From: Bacteroides ihuae
Lineage (GTDB): Bacteria; Bacteroidota; Bacteroidia; Bacteroidales; Bacteroidaceae
DNA length: 64,000 nt
Assembly: GCF_900104585.1 (NCBI RefSeq)
Contig: NZ_FNVX01000005.1
Coordinates: forward strand, 992,001 to 1,056,000
Reading direction: 5' to 3'
Shown: positions 7,526-17,187 of the stretch, one piece after another
How the letters are laid out: the number at the start of each line of letters is the position of its first letter
Position numbering within the stretch: the first letter of the stretch is position 1
The notes under the pieces: generated by a model
The model's input: the letters and a program-made list of their open reading frames with translations, nothing else
Database searches by the model: none
What the model was told of the DNA's origin: nothing
Translations under genes and position numbers: made by a program

Positions 7526-9691
7526 ATGAAATTGATTATTATATCAAATAGATTACCTATAAAAGTAATCAAGAAAAATGGTAAAATGAGTTTTACTCCA
7601 AGTGAAGGTGGATTGGCTACAGGTTTGGCCTCATTAAAAACTACAATGGAGAAGCATTGGGTTGGCTGGCCGGGAATCTTTACTGATAATGACGAAGAGA
7701 AAGATGCAATAACAAAACATCTGGAGAAGTTTAATTATCATCCGGTTTTTCTCTCAAAAAATCAGATCGAAGAATATTATCATAAATATAGTAATAGCGT
7801 TATTTGGCCTTTGTGCCATTACTTTTACATGCATATAAAATATGGCATATCGTCATGGAAAGTGTATCAAGAAGTAAATCAGCTATTTGCACAAATGTCT
7901 TCTCTGCTAATTGAGGCAGGAGATATTGTTTGGGTGCAAGATTATCAATTGATGCTGCTTCCTACTATGCTACGTGAGAAGAATGCAAATATTAGTATCG
8001 GCTATTTTCACCACATTCCCTTTCCATCTTACGAATTATTCAGGATTCTTCCTGAAAGAGCTAAAATATTAAATGGGCTCCTTGGGGCGGACTTAATAGG
8101 TTTTCATACTACCGACTATATGCGTCACTTTATGAGTGCTTCCGAACGGGTCTCGAATGTGAAGTTCATCATGGATGAAACGAAATACAAAAATCGAATG
8201 ATACATGTTGATGCATTTCCGATGGGAATCAACTATGATAAATATAGCGATGCTCCTTTAAAAGCAGCTCCTAAAAAGCTATCGATGGAATGGAAGAAGA
8301 AATTTGGTGGGCGTAAAATTATTATTTCTGTTGATCGTTTAGATTATAGCAAAGGAATTACTCATCGATTGAAAGCGTTTGATCTTTTTCTGGGAGAACA
8401 TCCTGAATATCATGAAAAGGTAACGTTAGTGATGGTTGTTGTCCCTTCTCGTGACAAGGTAGATGCGTATGCTGACTTGAAAAAAGAGATAAACGAAAAT
8501 ATAGGAATGATCAATGGTAAGTATTCTAATTTGAATTGGGTACCAGTGCAATACTTTTATCGCAGTTTTTCGTTTGAACGGTTGATTGCGTTATATCATA
8601 TTTCGGATGTTGCATTGGTTTCTCCTCTTAGAGATGGGATGAATCTGGTTGCCAAAGAGTATGTTGCTGTGAAAAGAGATACTCCGGGAGTCTTGATCTT
8701 GAGCGAAATGGCTGGTGCAGCTCAAGAACTTAGAGACGCTATCATTGTGAATCCAAACGATATTGATAACATGAAAGATGCTATTCTAAAAGCGCTGCAA
8801 ATGCCTCTTGAAGAACAATTAAAGCGTATGGCCAGAATGCAAAAAATAATTTCTATACAGACCATTCAAAAATGGGCGGCAGATTTCATCCTTGAATTAT
8901 CAGACATTAAAACCGAAAATGAAGCACTTACAGCTAAATTACTAGATGATACAAAGAAGAAGAAGCTTGTAGCGAATTATTCTAAAAGCAAAAAGAGATT
9001 GATTGTACTCGATTACGATGGAACATTATCTCCATTTACCAGCATTCCCGAAGAGGCAATACCCACTGCTGAATTGATTACTTTATTGAAGAACCTTGTG
9101 AAAGATCCTAAAAATATGGTTGCTATCTGTAGTGGAAGGGATCAGAAAACTTTAATGAACTGGTTTGGAGATTTACCCATAGTACTTGCTGCTGAGCATG
9201 GAGCTTTTATACGTGAAGATGGAGAATGGACAAATACCCTTATAGAGAAAAAATGGGATAAAGATATTGTTGATATTATCGAGAAAATGACCGATAAAAC
9301 GCCTGGCTCTTTCTTAGAAATAAAAAAGACAGCTCTTGTGTGGCACTACAGAAATGTAGATCCTTGGGTAGCTGCACTACGCGAACAACAAATAATTAGC
9401 GTGCTCAGAGAAAAGTGTTCTCGAGAGGGATTGCAAATAATGAAAGGCAATAAAATTGTTGAATTAAAAGCAATAGGATGTGACAAGGGGTATGTGGTAA
9501 AACATCTCCTCGAACAGGGAAAATATGATTTTATGTTTGCTATTGGAGACGACACTACCGATGAGGATATGTTCAGAGGGATGCCTAAAAAAGCATACAC
9601 CATTAAAGTGGAAGAAGTCTCTAATGATGCACGCTTTTATGTAGAATCTCAAAAGGAAGTTTTACCCTTACTAAAGTTAATGGCTCAATAG
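7526..9691 (+). CDS. otsAB: Bifunctional trehalose-6-phosphate synthase/phosphatase
   Basis: A 721-residue fusion that makes trehalose from UDP-glucose and glucose-6-phosphate in the cytoplasm. Residues 1-465 are a GT20 synthase (SNRLPIKV at 7-14, VQDYQLMLLP near 141, SVDRLDYSKGI near 270, SPLRDGMNLVAKEYV near 370). Residues about 490-718 are a HAD-type phosphatase (DYDGTLSPF near 495 with the nucleophile Asp, CSGRDQKT near 533, GDDTTDEDMF near 675). Both halves have their key motifs, so both activities are expected. The start ATG at 7526 gives MKLIIISNRLP, the normal N-terminus. It ends 8 bases from a convergent GH15 gene. Fused synthase/phosphatases of this order are known in Bacteroidetes and in eukaryotes. 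Likely role is osmotic or stress protection. Confidence 0.95.
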   Translation: MKLIIISNRLPIKVIKKNGKMSFTPSEGGLATGLASLKTTMEKHWVGWPGIFTDNDEEKDAITKHLEKFNYHPVFLSKNQIEEYYHKYSNSVIWPLCHYFYMHIKYGISSWKVYQEVNQLFAQMSSLLIEAGDIVWVQDYQLMLLPTMLREKNANISIGYFHHIPFPSYELFRILPERAKILNGLLGADLIGFHTTDYMRHFMSASERVSNVKFIMDETKYKNRMIHVDAFPMGINYDKYSDAPLKAAPKKLSMEWKKKFGGRKIIISVDRLDYSKGITHRLKAFDLFLGEHPEYHEKVTLVMVVVPSRDKVDAYADLKKEINENIGMINGKYSNLNWVPVQYFYRSFSFERLIALYHISDVALVSPLRDGMNLVAKEYVAVKRDTPGVLILSEMAGAAQELRDAIIVNPNDIDNMKDAILKALQMPLEEQLKRMARMQKIISIQTIQKWAADFILELSDIKTENEALTAKLLDDTKKKKLVANYSKSKKRLIVLDYDGTLSPFTSIPEEAIPTAELITLLKNLVKDPKNMVAICSGRDQKTLMNWFGDLPIVLAAEHGAFIREDGEWTNTLIEKKWDKDIVDIIEKMTDKTPGSFLEIKKTALVWHYRNVDPWVAALREQQIISVLREKCSREGLQIMKGNKIVELKAIGCDKGYVVKHLLEQGKYDFMFAIGDDTTDEDMFRGMPKKAYTIKVEEVSNDARFYVESQKEVLPLLKLMAQ

Positions 9692-9699
9692 CATTCTGT

Positions 9700-11496
9700 T
9701 TACGGGCGAATGAAGTGTGAACGGTTCTTTTCTTCTGAGAGTAATATTCCTATATCAATCATAGCCAAGTGGGAGTAGGCTTGTGGAAAATTGCCTAACT
9801 GCCTTTTACTGATGAAGTCGAGATCTTCACTCATGAGTCCCACATGATTAGTGTATGAACAGAGTTGATTGAATATCTTCCGAGCATCATCTTGTTGCCC
9901 AGTTACGAAGAGTGCGCGCACAAGCCAAAAGGTGCAAATAGTAAATGCAGAACTAGGCAGTCCAAAATCATCTTCATTCTTGTAACGATACATTAAACCA
10001 TTGAATAAGAGGCTATCTTTAACAGCTATGACCGTTTTAATATATTTATCATCATCTGCCTCAATAAACCCATATGCTTCCATCAAGAGCAATGAAGAAT
10101 CCATATTTAAATTGTCATATGCTTGCGAGAAACTTTGTATTTCTTCTTTCCACCCATTTAGAAGCACGTCTTCTTTAATTAAATAAGCCTCTTGGCCCCA
10201 TTTCGAAACGAAATATTCTCTATTTAGTAATTCGGCAATCTTGACGGCACGATCCAGAGCTACCCAACACATCACTTTTGAAAAGACAAAATGATGATTT
10301 TTTGTTCTTATTTCCCATATCCCTTTATCGGGTTTGCGCCAGTTTTCAACAACATCTTTGGCGATAATTTTTACCACCTCAAACATTTCTTCTACCTCAT
10401 CCAGAGAACCTGGAAAGTTAGCAAAGTACTGATAAATAACATCCATTAAATATCCAGACGAATCATTCTGCTCTTGGATATATGCTTCATTGCCTATACG
10501 TACCGGCTTCGAATTTTCGAAACCCGAAAGATGAGGAAGGAGCTTTTCGGTGAGTATTCGTTCTCCCCGAATGCCATACATAATCTGCAAGCTATCATTC
10601 TTAGATTTTAAGATGTTCTTAATAAACGTAATGAAGCGGGATGCAGCACCATGATGATTTAATTTTAGCAACGTATTGATGGACATAGAGGCATCACGAA
10701 CCCAGCAAAAACGATAATCCCAGTTGCGCTCTTCTCCGATAGCTTCGGGCAAGCTCGTAGTAAGTGCTGCCAAAACCGCACCTGTGCGATGAAAAGACAT
10801 TAGCTTCAACACAAGCATACTACGAGAAATTTCTTTGTTATAATTGATGAATTTCCTGGATCGATTGCTCCAATTGAGCCAATATACCCTTGTACGCTGA
10901 TATTCCAAATTAACGCGATCAAGATCTATTGGTATCAGTTTTTGGTAATAAGAAAAAAGTAGAAAAGAATCTTTCGTAAGTACTATTTCATTTCCATCGA
11001 TAATATCTTGTAGATTTAAGTCTGAATATAAATAGACTGTATCTTTATGATTGTTGGATGATTTAGTGCGTACAAACTCATCATTAATATTCTCTTTCAC
11101 AGTAACATCTGCTGCATAGTTCATTGAAGGAGTATAGTCTATGCGTATGGTAGGAGAACCATATAAAATGCGAATGGAACGATATACTTCGGGAGGCGTG
11201 TAATGGGTCTTTGAACCTGTTTGATAGCGTGGCATAAAGTCTATTAGTTCAAATGCGGACGAACCATTATCAAACTTGGTTTGGAGAATATTCGTTTGTT
11301 CAATGTATGCCTGAGATATTTTATAATCATCGGAAGTTAATATACCAAAGCTACCTCCTTTTTCCTCATCAAGTAAGCGTCCAAATATTGAAGGAGAATC
11401 AAAATCGGGGAAACATAACCAATCTATTTGTCCAGTCTTTGAAACCAAGGCTGCTGATCGGCAATTGCCTATTACTCCGTAATCCAATGTTTTCAT
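9700..11496 (-). CDS. Glycoside hydrolase family 15 protein (glucoamylase- or trehalase-like)
   Basis: A 598-residue cytoplasmic GH15 enzyme with no signal peptide. It starts MKTLDYGVIGNCRSAALV and continues GQIDWLCFPDFDSPS, the classic bacterial GH15 N-terminal domain. The (alpha/alpha)6 catalytic domain has ERNWDYRFCWVRDASMS (about 256-272), NDSSGYLMDVIY (about 345-356) and LGNFPQAYSHLAM (about 573-585). Bacterial GH15 members include glucoamylases, glucodextranases and trehalases; the adjacent trehalose synthesis gene favours an alpha-glucan or trehalose substrate, but that is inference. It lies 45 bases downstream of tamB on the same strand, so it may be co-transcribed with it or have its own promoter; I see no clear promoter in the 45 bases. 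Confidence 0.88.
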   Translation of the reverse strand: MKTLDYGVIGNCRSAALVSKTGQIDWLCFPDFDSPSIFGRLLDEEKGGSFGILTSDDYKISQAYIEQTNILQTKFDNGSSAFELIDFMPRYQTGSKTHYTPPEVYRSIRILYGSPTIRIDYTPSMNYAADVTVKENINDEFVRTKSSNNHKDTVYLYSDLNLQDIIDGNEIVLTKDSFLLFSYYQKLIPIDLDRVNLEYQRTRVYWLNWSNRSRKFINYNKEISRSMLVLKLMSFHRTGAVLAALTTSLPEAIGEERNWDYRFCWVRDASMSINTLLKLNHHGAASRFITFIKNILKSKNDSLQIMYGIRGERILTEKLLPHLSGFENSKPVRIGNEAYIQEQNDSSGYLMDVIYQYFANFPGSLDEVEEMFEVVKIIAKDVVENWRKPDKGIWEIRTKNHHFVFSKVMCWVALDRAVKIAELLNREYFVSKWGQEAYLIKEDVLLNGWKEEIQSFSQAYDNLNMDSSLLLMEAYGFIEADDDKYIKTVIAVKDSLLFNGLMYRYKNEDDFGLPSSAFTICTFWLVRALFVTGQQDDARKIFNQLCSYTNHVGLMSEDLDFISKRQLGNFPQAYSHLAMIDIGILLSEEKNRSHFIRP

Positions 11497-11541
11497 CCGT
11501 TATATTTTTAGTTTATTTATGTAAGATTCCATTTATAGAAT

Positions 11542-14500
11542 TCACTTTGTTCTTTTAATTGTCGATCGAGCTTCGGGTATAGAGTCTGTCGGAACTTTAT
11601 TAACTGCTTCACTTTCTGCTCTTTGCTTTTTTTTGCTCCAATTATTCCAAAAAAATAATTCTTTCCACCTATTAAAGTCTTTCTTATACATCACGCCAAC
11701 TCCCTGAGTAGTAAGGTTGGTGCGGGTGTAATATTTATCGTTCGTTTCATTATAAGCTTTTAAGCGAATGTCTCCAGAACGGGTGAGGAGCCATTCGGCC
11801 TGAAAATCTCCAACAAAATTCGTTGTTGAGAGGGGATTATCCCGATAACCAAAATTGCCGTTTACCAATAAGCGGTTATTTAGCAATTGCCCAGAAAGAA
11901 CTGTTTCTACTTCGAAGTCAGTCCAACCTTTGTCTCCTGTACTTAAATTTGTACCGAAATTCCAATTCTGATTATTCATAATATTGGATAGCATATTATT
12001 GAGCTGCCCCGACAATGTCGACGAAAGTACGGAAGACATTAAGTTCGAGTTTTGCGTTGTGTTTACATTTTCAGCTGTATAAAACTTTCCAATACCTAAT
12101 AAATAAAGGATCTGCATATTCATCTGTTCATCAGTACTGATGTAATTGCGTACAAGTGTTTGTACTTCATCACTCTCGTTAGGCAGTTCTATTCCCATCT
12201 TGATATTAGGTCTCAAAAGTACACCTGTTAAATTCATTATACAGTTAACTTTTACATTTGGCTGTTTAGTGAAGTCGGTAACATCGGACATTAAATCGTT
12301 CAATGAAGCTGAATTAACAGTATAAACAGCCTGTATATTCATATTAGCATCTAATGGATAGCCATTGAAAGATATTTCACTACCATCTTTAATGATAAAA
12401 TCTTTTCGAATTACCTCTTGCAAACTAAACTTATAAACCCCTTGATTAATACGATAGTTTCCAAACATTTTGACATCTCCCTTATTATAGTATTCAGTAC
12501 GAATATTACCACTTCCTTTTCCACTTATATAATCACCGGCAATAGGGTCCATAATAATTTTCATATTAGCATCGGGAGTTGCATCTACTAGTATGTTCAA
12601 GCGCACATCCATCGGAGTTTCATCCTCTTTTATCCCCTGTTCTATATTATGTTCGGATCCGGCACTAATAGAGTCTTCTATAACTCGCTTGGGCGTTTTA
12701 TCGATAAATCTAATAAATTGATTGCTAGTCGCGGATGCAGTAGCGCCTGCAACATACACAAAGTTAGTATTACGATTAGTAGTAATAGCAACGTCCACAT
12801 TGAGACCTTGTTGCTGATTACCTGTAAGTAATGCATTTCCTGTCCCATACACTTTGCCATAAAATGGAACAGACGAACTTTCTTTAGTATTCATTACCAA
12901 CATATTATTGGCCTTAAACTCAAGCTTGTAACTCATATCTTTCAAGTTACGGTGGTGAATGTATCCATTTGCTATACCTCGATGCCCTTCGAGGTCGTAC
13001 ATCGGAACATTATCCAATGTAAACGCTTCAGGAGAGATGCGCACGCTGTCTTTTAAAACAAATTGAGTATTGAGAATATTGACTTTGAAAGATGCATCCG
13101 GCTTGACACTCCCTTCTAGATTGAGTGCACTAAATTTTCCAAAAAGATGAATATTCCCGCTAGCTCGCCCTTTGATGTCCGACACAATGGATTGGACATA
13201 GTATTCCAAGAACTTTAGGTTCGTACTATCAGCTTGTATATGCAGATCAATTCCACTCTTAGGTTTAAGTGGATAAATATACCCAGTTACATTGGTTGCC
13301 GAAATACCTTCTTCTTTTATCTTCGCATCAAGAAAAATGCCTTCATTTTTATCATCCCACTCACCATATATATTCATGTCACCTATAAGTCCATCATTAA
13401 AGCCAAAGTTCTTGACGAATAGACGAGTGTTCATTTTAGGCTTCTTCATCGCATGGTTAACGTAGGCCGTGCCAGAGGCCAGTCCTTTAAAATAGATTCC
13501 TTTGAGATTGACAACATCAAATACATAGGCGATATTGATTTCTTTCATATCAACTTTTACTGTATCAGTGGGATTAGCCGAAGCATCTCCATTGATACGG
13601 ATAAATTGATCTTTGTGACTGAAATAAAAATTATTAACTGCGATCTTGCCAGAATCAGCCACAATATTTGAAGGATGTATTTGCCAAACGGTGTCGTTGA
13701 GTATGATGTCTGTGGGCTGTACATTAACTACTGCTTTTAACGTAGAATTTCCCAATCTATTTATATAGCGCTCCAAATGGCTTATCGCCGCAAGCTTGCC
13801 ACTGTATGTTTCTACTCCATTATTGCCCCAATTGAAAGTAGTACTAATAATGTCATTCTTGGCTTGCGCATCTAATGAAATATTGACATCACTCGTCTTA
13901 CGTTTGCTCGTAAACCGTATGTGACCGGTAATTTGATCAGCGGGATTTTCGCATACAAGGAGTCCCGATTCGATAATTAAGTTGCCATAACGTATTTTAG
14001 GAAAATATCCCTCGACACGAAGCCTTTTTGCATTGTCATTAAAGTAGCCCTTGATAGTAGAATGAGTATACACCTCAATTGGTATTTCAAAAACAGAAGA
14101 AAGAATGTCTGTATTAAAAATATGAATATCAAAACTGAAGTTGTTTTTGGTGGCAACATCTATATGTGACGGTACTAGTGAGGGTATGTACTTTTTCATA
14201 ATATTCAAAACACTGGCCATTATGGTGCGGTATGAATAATTCCCTTCAATATTCGCTTTAAGAAAACTAGAGTGAATGCTTATTTTTTTTTGGCCGTTTT
14301 CGTGAGTAGCCGAAATATTCATGTTGTCCATGAAAAAAGTTCTATCAGGAGCATTAAAGCGTAAACTGTCTATATTGATTTCACCATACATTTCATCAAC
14401 AGATCCACCTTTAAAATTTGCATTTATCGTTAAGGAAAATTCTGTATCTTTATATTTTGGAGTTAAATTCAACTCACGAGGGCGAACCTTATCTATAATA

Positions 14501-16032
14501 GCTTTAAAGTTAAAAATTGGAATCTTTTCAACCGTATTAAATGAACCATTTAATATTATAGATCCATTAGTATCGTTAATGGCTAGTTTCCCGTCATAGC
14601 CTCCATGCTTATATTCACCATCGAGTGTGATATTTTCGTATTTATACTTACTATACTCAATGGAAGAGATCAAACCTTTCATCACAATGAAAGGAAATTG
14701 CGCTTTTTGATGAGTTCCCTTGACATCGATATTTAAAGTGGTTTTGCCTAATTTATCGTTAGCTAGTAATTTTCCAATCTCAAAATCCGATGTCTTCACA
14801 GAACCAGAATAGGCAAAAGTCCCTTTTTCTTTATTTGAGCTAAGTTTTAAATCGGTCTTTACTGCACCAAGGTTTGTTTCAAATATTCCGTATGTAACCA
14901 GATCAGTATAATAGCCGGATATTTCACCGCGGAAAGAAATATCTCCTAGACGTTTTAATAAGGGAGAAACATCTCTGAATTTTTCGCCTAGATTGCGGGC
15001 AATAAAGTTAATACCTTCACCGTTGATTGATAAATTGGAGAGATTGCCATATATATAGGTGTCTTGTGATCGAGACAAGTCTTGCAATGACAGATTGCCT
15101 TTTATTTTGAAACGATTTTGGGCATTGATATATAATCGCGAAAAGTTTAGTTGATTGATTGTGCCCGCAACATCCATCTCTATATCTATCTTGTCTTTGA
15201 AGTTAGATAAGGCAGGTACAAAAGATGAAATGTCCTGCAATGTAATGTGTGAAGGCAACATGCTGAGCGAAAAATGTACATCATCAATAAAATGCTTAAA
15301 AGAAGCAAGACTATCATATTTCATGCGTATGGTGTCCATCTGCAAAGAACTATTGGGCAAATCAACGGCGAAATTTTCAATACGCATATTTTTATCGTTA
15401 GCCAACACTTTAAGCGAAAGTTTACGTAATTCGAAACCTGATTGCTCGTCTACACTGAGACGCTTGATATAAGCATTGATCGAATCCTTTTGAAATGCCT
15501 TTAATGATATATTTGCAATAATGTTATGCAGTCTAATGTGTTTGGCATTGAATGTTCCGGGAGTTCCTAGTTCTGAAAAAACATCGTATGACAATTTTCC
15601 ACGTCGTATGAGGATTGAGTTAATTCTCAAATCGATATTCGATTTCGTTTTAACTGTATCTTTGGAAGCAAATGCGTCAATTAAGAATTTGAAATTTGGA
15701 TCAGCTTCAGGTGTTCTTTTATTGAGACTAATATTAAAGCCAAATAGCTGTACGCTACTAATAGAAATTTTTCCTCTAAATAGAGGAAGTATATCGAATT
15801 TAGCGGAAAGACGGGTCGCTTTCAGCATTTCTTTGCCGGATTTATCGTCTAACAGTACATCATCAATAATGACGCGATTAAGTAATCCTATATCAATGCG
15901 GCCTATTGTTAACTTCGTTTCTAATTTATCGGCTAGTTCTTCAGCAACGAATACAGTCAACTTTTGCTGAATATATGGTATATTCAACGCAACAATAGCT
16001 CCTATATATACTCCAAGTACGATGCCGAGCAC
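11542..16032 (-). CDS. tamB: TamB family translocation/assembly protein
   Basis: A 1496-residue periplasm-spanning protein of the TamB/AsmA-like superfamily: an N-terminal membrane anchor (about 1-20, VLGVYIGAIVALNIP), a very long beta-helical repeat body, and the C-terminal TamB (DUF490) domain from about residue 1090 (EYYNKGDVKMFGNYRI, FSLQEVIRKDFIIKDGSEI, YLLGIGKFY). Members bridge inner and outer membranes and function in outer-membrane protein insertion or lipid transport. The start is uncertain: GTG at 16032-16030 is the first usual start, but the frame stays open to 16104 without ATG, GTG or TTG. The extra upstream codons read as a basic peptide (LKKQLSIKTLRITVRW) that looks like a natural cytoplasmic N-terminus. 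Divergent from tsaD. Confidence 0.9.
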   Translation of the reverse strand: MLGIVLGVYIGAIVALNIPYIQQKLTVFVAEELADKLETKLTIGRIDIGLLNRVIIDDVLLDDKSGKEMLKATRLSAKFDILPLFRGKISISSVQLFGFNISLNKRTPEADPNFKFLIDAFASKDTVKTKSNIDLRINSILIRRGKLSYDVFSELGTPGTFNAKHIRLHNIIANISLKAFQKDSINAYIKRLSVDEQSGFELRKLSLKVLANDKNMRIENFAVDLPNSSLQMDTIRMKYDSLASFKHFIDDVHFSLSMLPSHITLQDISSFVPALSNFKDKIDIEMDVAGTINQLNFSRLYINAQNRFKIKGNLSLQDLSRSQDTYIYGNLSNLSINGEGINFIARNLGEKFRDVSPLLKRLGDISFRGEISGYYTDLVTYGIFETNLGAVKTDLKLSSNKEKGTFAYSGSVKTSDFEIGKLLANDKLGKTTLNIDVKGTHQKAQFPFIVMKGLISSIEYSKYKYENITLDGEYKHGGYDGKLAINDTNGSIILNGSFNTVEKIPIFNFKAIIDKVRPRELNLTPKYKDTEFSLTINANFKGGSVDEMYGEINIDSLRFNAPDRTFFMDNMNISATHENGQKKISIHSSFLKANIEGNYSYRTIMASVLNIMKKYIPSLVPSHIDVATKNNFSFDIHIFNTDILSSVFEIPIEVYTHSTIKGYFNDNAKRLRVEGYFPKIRYGNLIIESGLLVCENPADQITGHIRFTSKRKTSDVNISLDAQAKNDIISTTFNWGNNGVETYSGKLAAISHLERYINRLGNSTLKAVVNVQPTDIILNDTVWQIHPSNIVADSGKIAVNNFYFSHKDQFIRINGDASANPTDTVKVDMKEINIAYVFDVVNLKGIYFKGLASGTAYVNHAMKKPKMNTRLFVKNFGFNDGLIGDMNIYGEWDDKNEGIFLDAKIKEEGISATNVTGYIYPLKPKSGIDLHIQADSTNLKFLEYYVQSIVSDIKGRASGNIHLFGKFSALNLEGSVKPDASFKVNILNTQFVLKDSVRISPEAFTLDNVPMYDLEGHRGIANGYIHHRNLKDMSYKLEFKANNMLVMNTKESSSVPFYGKVYGTGNALLTGNQQQGLNVDVAITTNRNTNFVYVAGATASATSNQFIRFIDKTPKRVIEDSISAGSEHNIEQGIKEDETPMDVRLNILVDATPDANMKIIMDPIAGDYISGKGSGNIRTEYYNKGDVKMFGNYRINQGVYKFSLQEVIRKDFIIKDGSEISFNGYPLDANMNIQAVYTVNSASLNDLMSDVTDFTKQPNVKVNCIMNLTGVLLRPNIKMGIELPNESDEVQTLVRNYISTDEQMNMQILYLLGIGKFYTAENVNTTQNSNLMSSVLSSTLSGQLNNMLSNIMNNQNWNFGTNLSTGDKGWTDFEVETVLSGQLLNNRLLVNGNFGYRDNPLSTTNFVGDFQAEWLLTRSGDIRLKAYNETNDKYYTRTNLTTQGVGVMYKKDFNRWKELFFWNNWSKKKQRAESEAVNKVPTDSIPEARSTIKRTK

Positions 16033-16084
16033 CCAACGTACTGTTATTCTTAGCGTTTTGATAGACAGTTGTTTTTTTAGCCAA

Positions 16085-16092
16085 CAAAAATA
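16085..16092 (-). promoter_or_regulatory. Possible promoter -7 box of tamB
   Basis: The minus strand reads TATTTTTG, matching TAnnTTTG. Transcription would begin near 16078, after the last upstream stop codon in the tamB frame. That keeps the basic peptide upstream of GTG within the transcript. No good -33 element. Confidence 0.45.
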
Positions 16093-16126
16093 TAAAATAT
16101 AAAGTTAGGAATCCTAGTTTTATCAT

Positions 16127-16134
16127 TACTTTTG
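16127..16134 (+). promoter_or_regulatory. Promoter -7 box of tsaD
   Basis: TACTTTTG matches TAnnTTTG and sits 26 bases before the ATG at 16160, giving a leader of about 20 bases. The -33 position reads GTTA, a partial match. Confidence 0.55.
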
Positions 16135-16159
16135 TAGCGTTAAACATTAAAAAAAACAT

Positions 16160-17182
16160 ATGTCTGTTATTATATTAGGAATAGAATCATCATGTGATGA
16201 TACTTCTGCTGCAGTAATTAGAGATGGGCTCCTTTTATCAAATGTTGTTGCTAGTCAGGCTATTCACGAATCTTATGGTGGTGTAGTGCCAGAGTTAGCT
16301 TCACGCGCTCATCAACAAAATATTGTACCTGTGGTGCACGAAGCATTGAAGCGAGCGGGAGTATCCAAAGAAGAACTAAGTGCGGTTGCCTTTACGCGTG
16401 GTCCGGGATTAATGGGGTCTTTGTTGGTAGGTGTTTCCTTTGCTAAAGGCTTTGCTCGTTCTTTGAATATCCCATTGATAGATGTTAATCACTTGAATGC
16501 TCATGTCTTAGCTCATTTTATTAAAGAAGAAAATGAAATGACTAAGCAACCAACCTTTCCATTTTTATGCTTATTGGTGTCAGGAGGGAATTCGCAAATT
16601 ATTTTGGTGAAAGCTTACAATGAGATGGAGGTATTAGGCCAGACAATTGATGATGCTGCTGGTGAAGCAATTGATAAATGCTCCAAAGTAATGGGCTTAG
16701 GTTATCCTGGAGGACCAATTATTGATCGGCTTGCACGACAAGGAAACCCTAAAGCATTTTCATTTAGTAAGCCCCATATCCCAGGGCTTAATTATAGCTT
16801 TAGTGGATTAAAGACTTCTTTTCTGTATTCATTGAGGGATTGGATAAAAGAAGATCCTGATTTTATAGAACATCATAAAATGGATTTAGCAGCTTCGCTG
16901 GAAGCTACCATCGTGGACATCTTGATGGATAAGCTTAGAAAAGCCGCTAAGCAATCTAACATTAAAGAAATCGCAATAGCCGGAGGAGTCTCTGCCAATA
17001 ATGGACTACGAAATGCCTTTCGTGAACATGCCCTAAAGTATGGCTGGGAAGTCTATATACCAAAATTTAGTTATACAACGGATAATGCAGCAATGATAGC
17101 GATTACAGGATATTTAAAATATCTGGATAAGGATTTCTGTTCCATAGAATTACCTGCATATTCGCGGGTTACATTACAATAA
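16160..17182 (+). CDS. tsaD: tRNA N6-adenosine threonylcarbamoyltransferase TsaD
   Basis: Transfers the threonylcarbamoyl group to A37 of ANN-decoding tRNAs, with TsaB and TsaE partners. The 340-residue ASKHA-fold protein shows [13 protein letters not shown] at 7-19, the metal-binding region [11 protein letters not shown] with a second site HLNAHVLAH near 111, LVSGGNSQI near 139, and [10 protein letters not shown] near 275. Length is typical. The start ATG follows an A-rich leader without a Shine-Dalgarno sequence, as usual in this phylum. The cinA gene begins 5 bases after its stop, so the two are probably co-transcribed. Confidence 0.97.
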   Translation: MSVIILGIESSCDDTSAAVIRDGLLLSNVVASQAIHESYGGVVPELASRAHQQNIVPVVHEALKRAGVSKEELSAVAFTRGPGLMGSLLVGVSFAKGFARSLNIPLIDVNHLNAHVLAHFIKEENEMTKQPTFPFLCLLVSGGNSQIILVKAYNEMEVLGQTIDDAAGEAIDKCSKVMGLGYPGGPIIDRLARQGNPKAFSFSKPHIPGLNYSFSGLKTSFLYSLRDWIKEDPDFIEHHKMDLAASLEATIVDILMDKLRKAAKQSNIKEIAIAGGVSANNGLRNAFREHALKYGWEVYIPKFSYTTDNAAMIAITGYLKYLDKDFCSIELPAYSRVTLQ

Positions 17183-17187
17183 ATACG

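Noticed and set aside
15521..15970. A 149-codon plus-strand frame and similar frames at 15155, 13453 and 14321
   Set aside because: They lie wholly antisense to tamB, whose domains are recognisable; the frames have no family motif.
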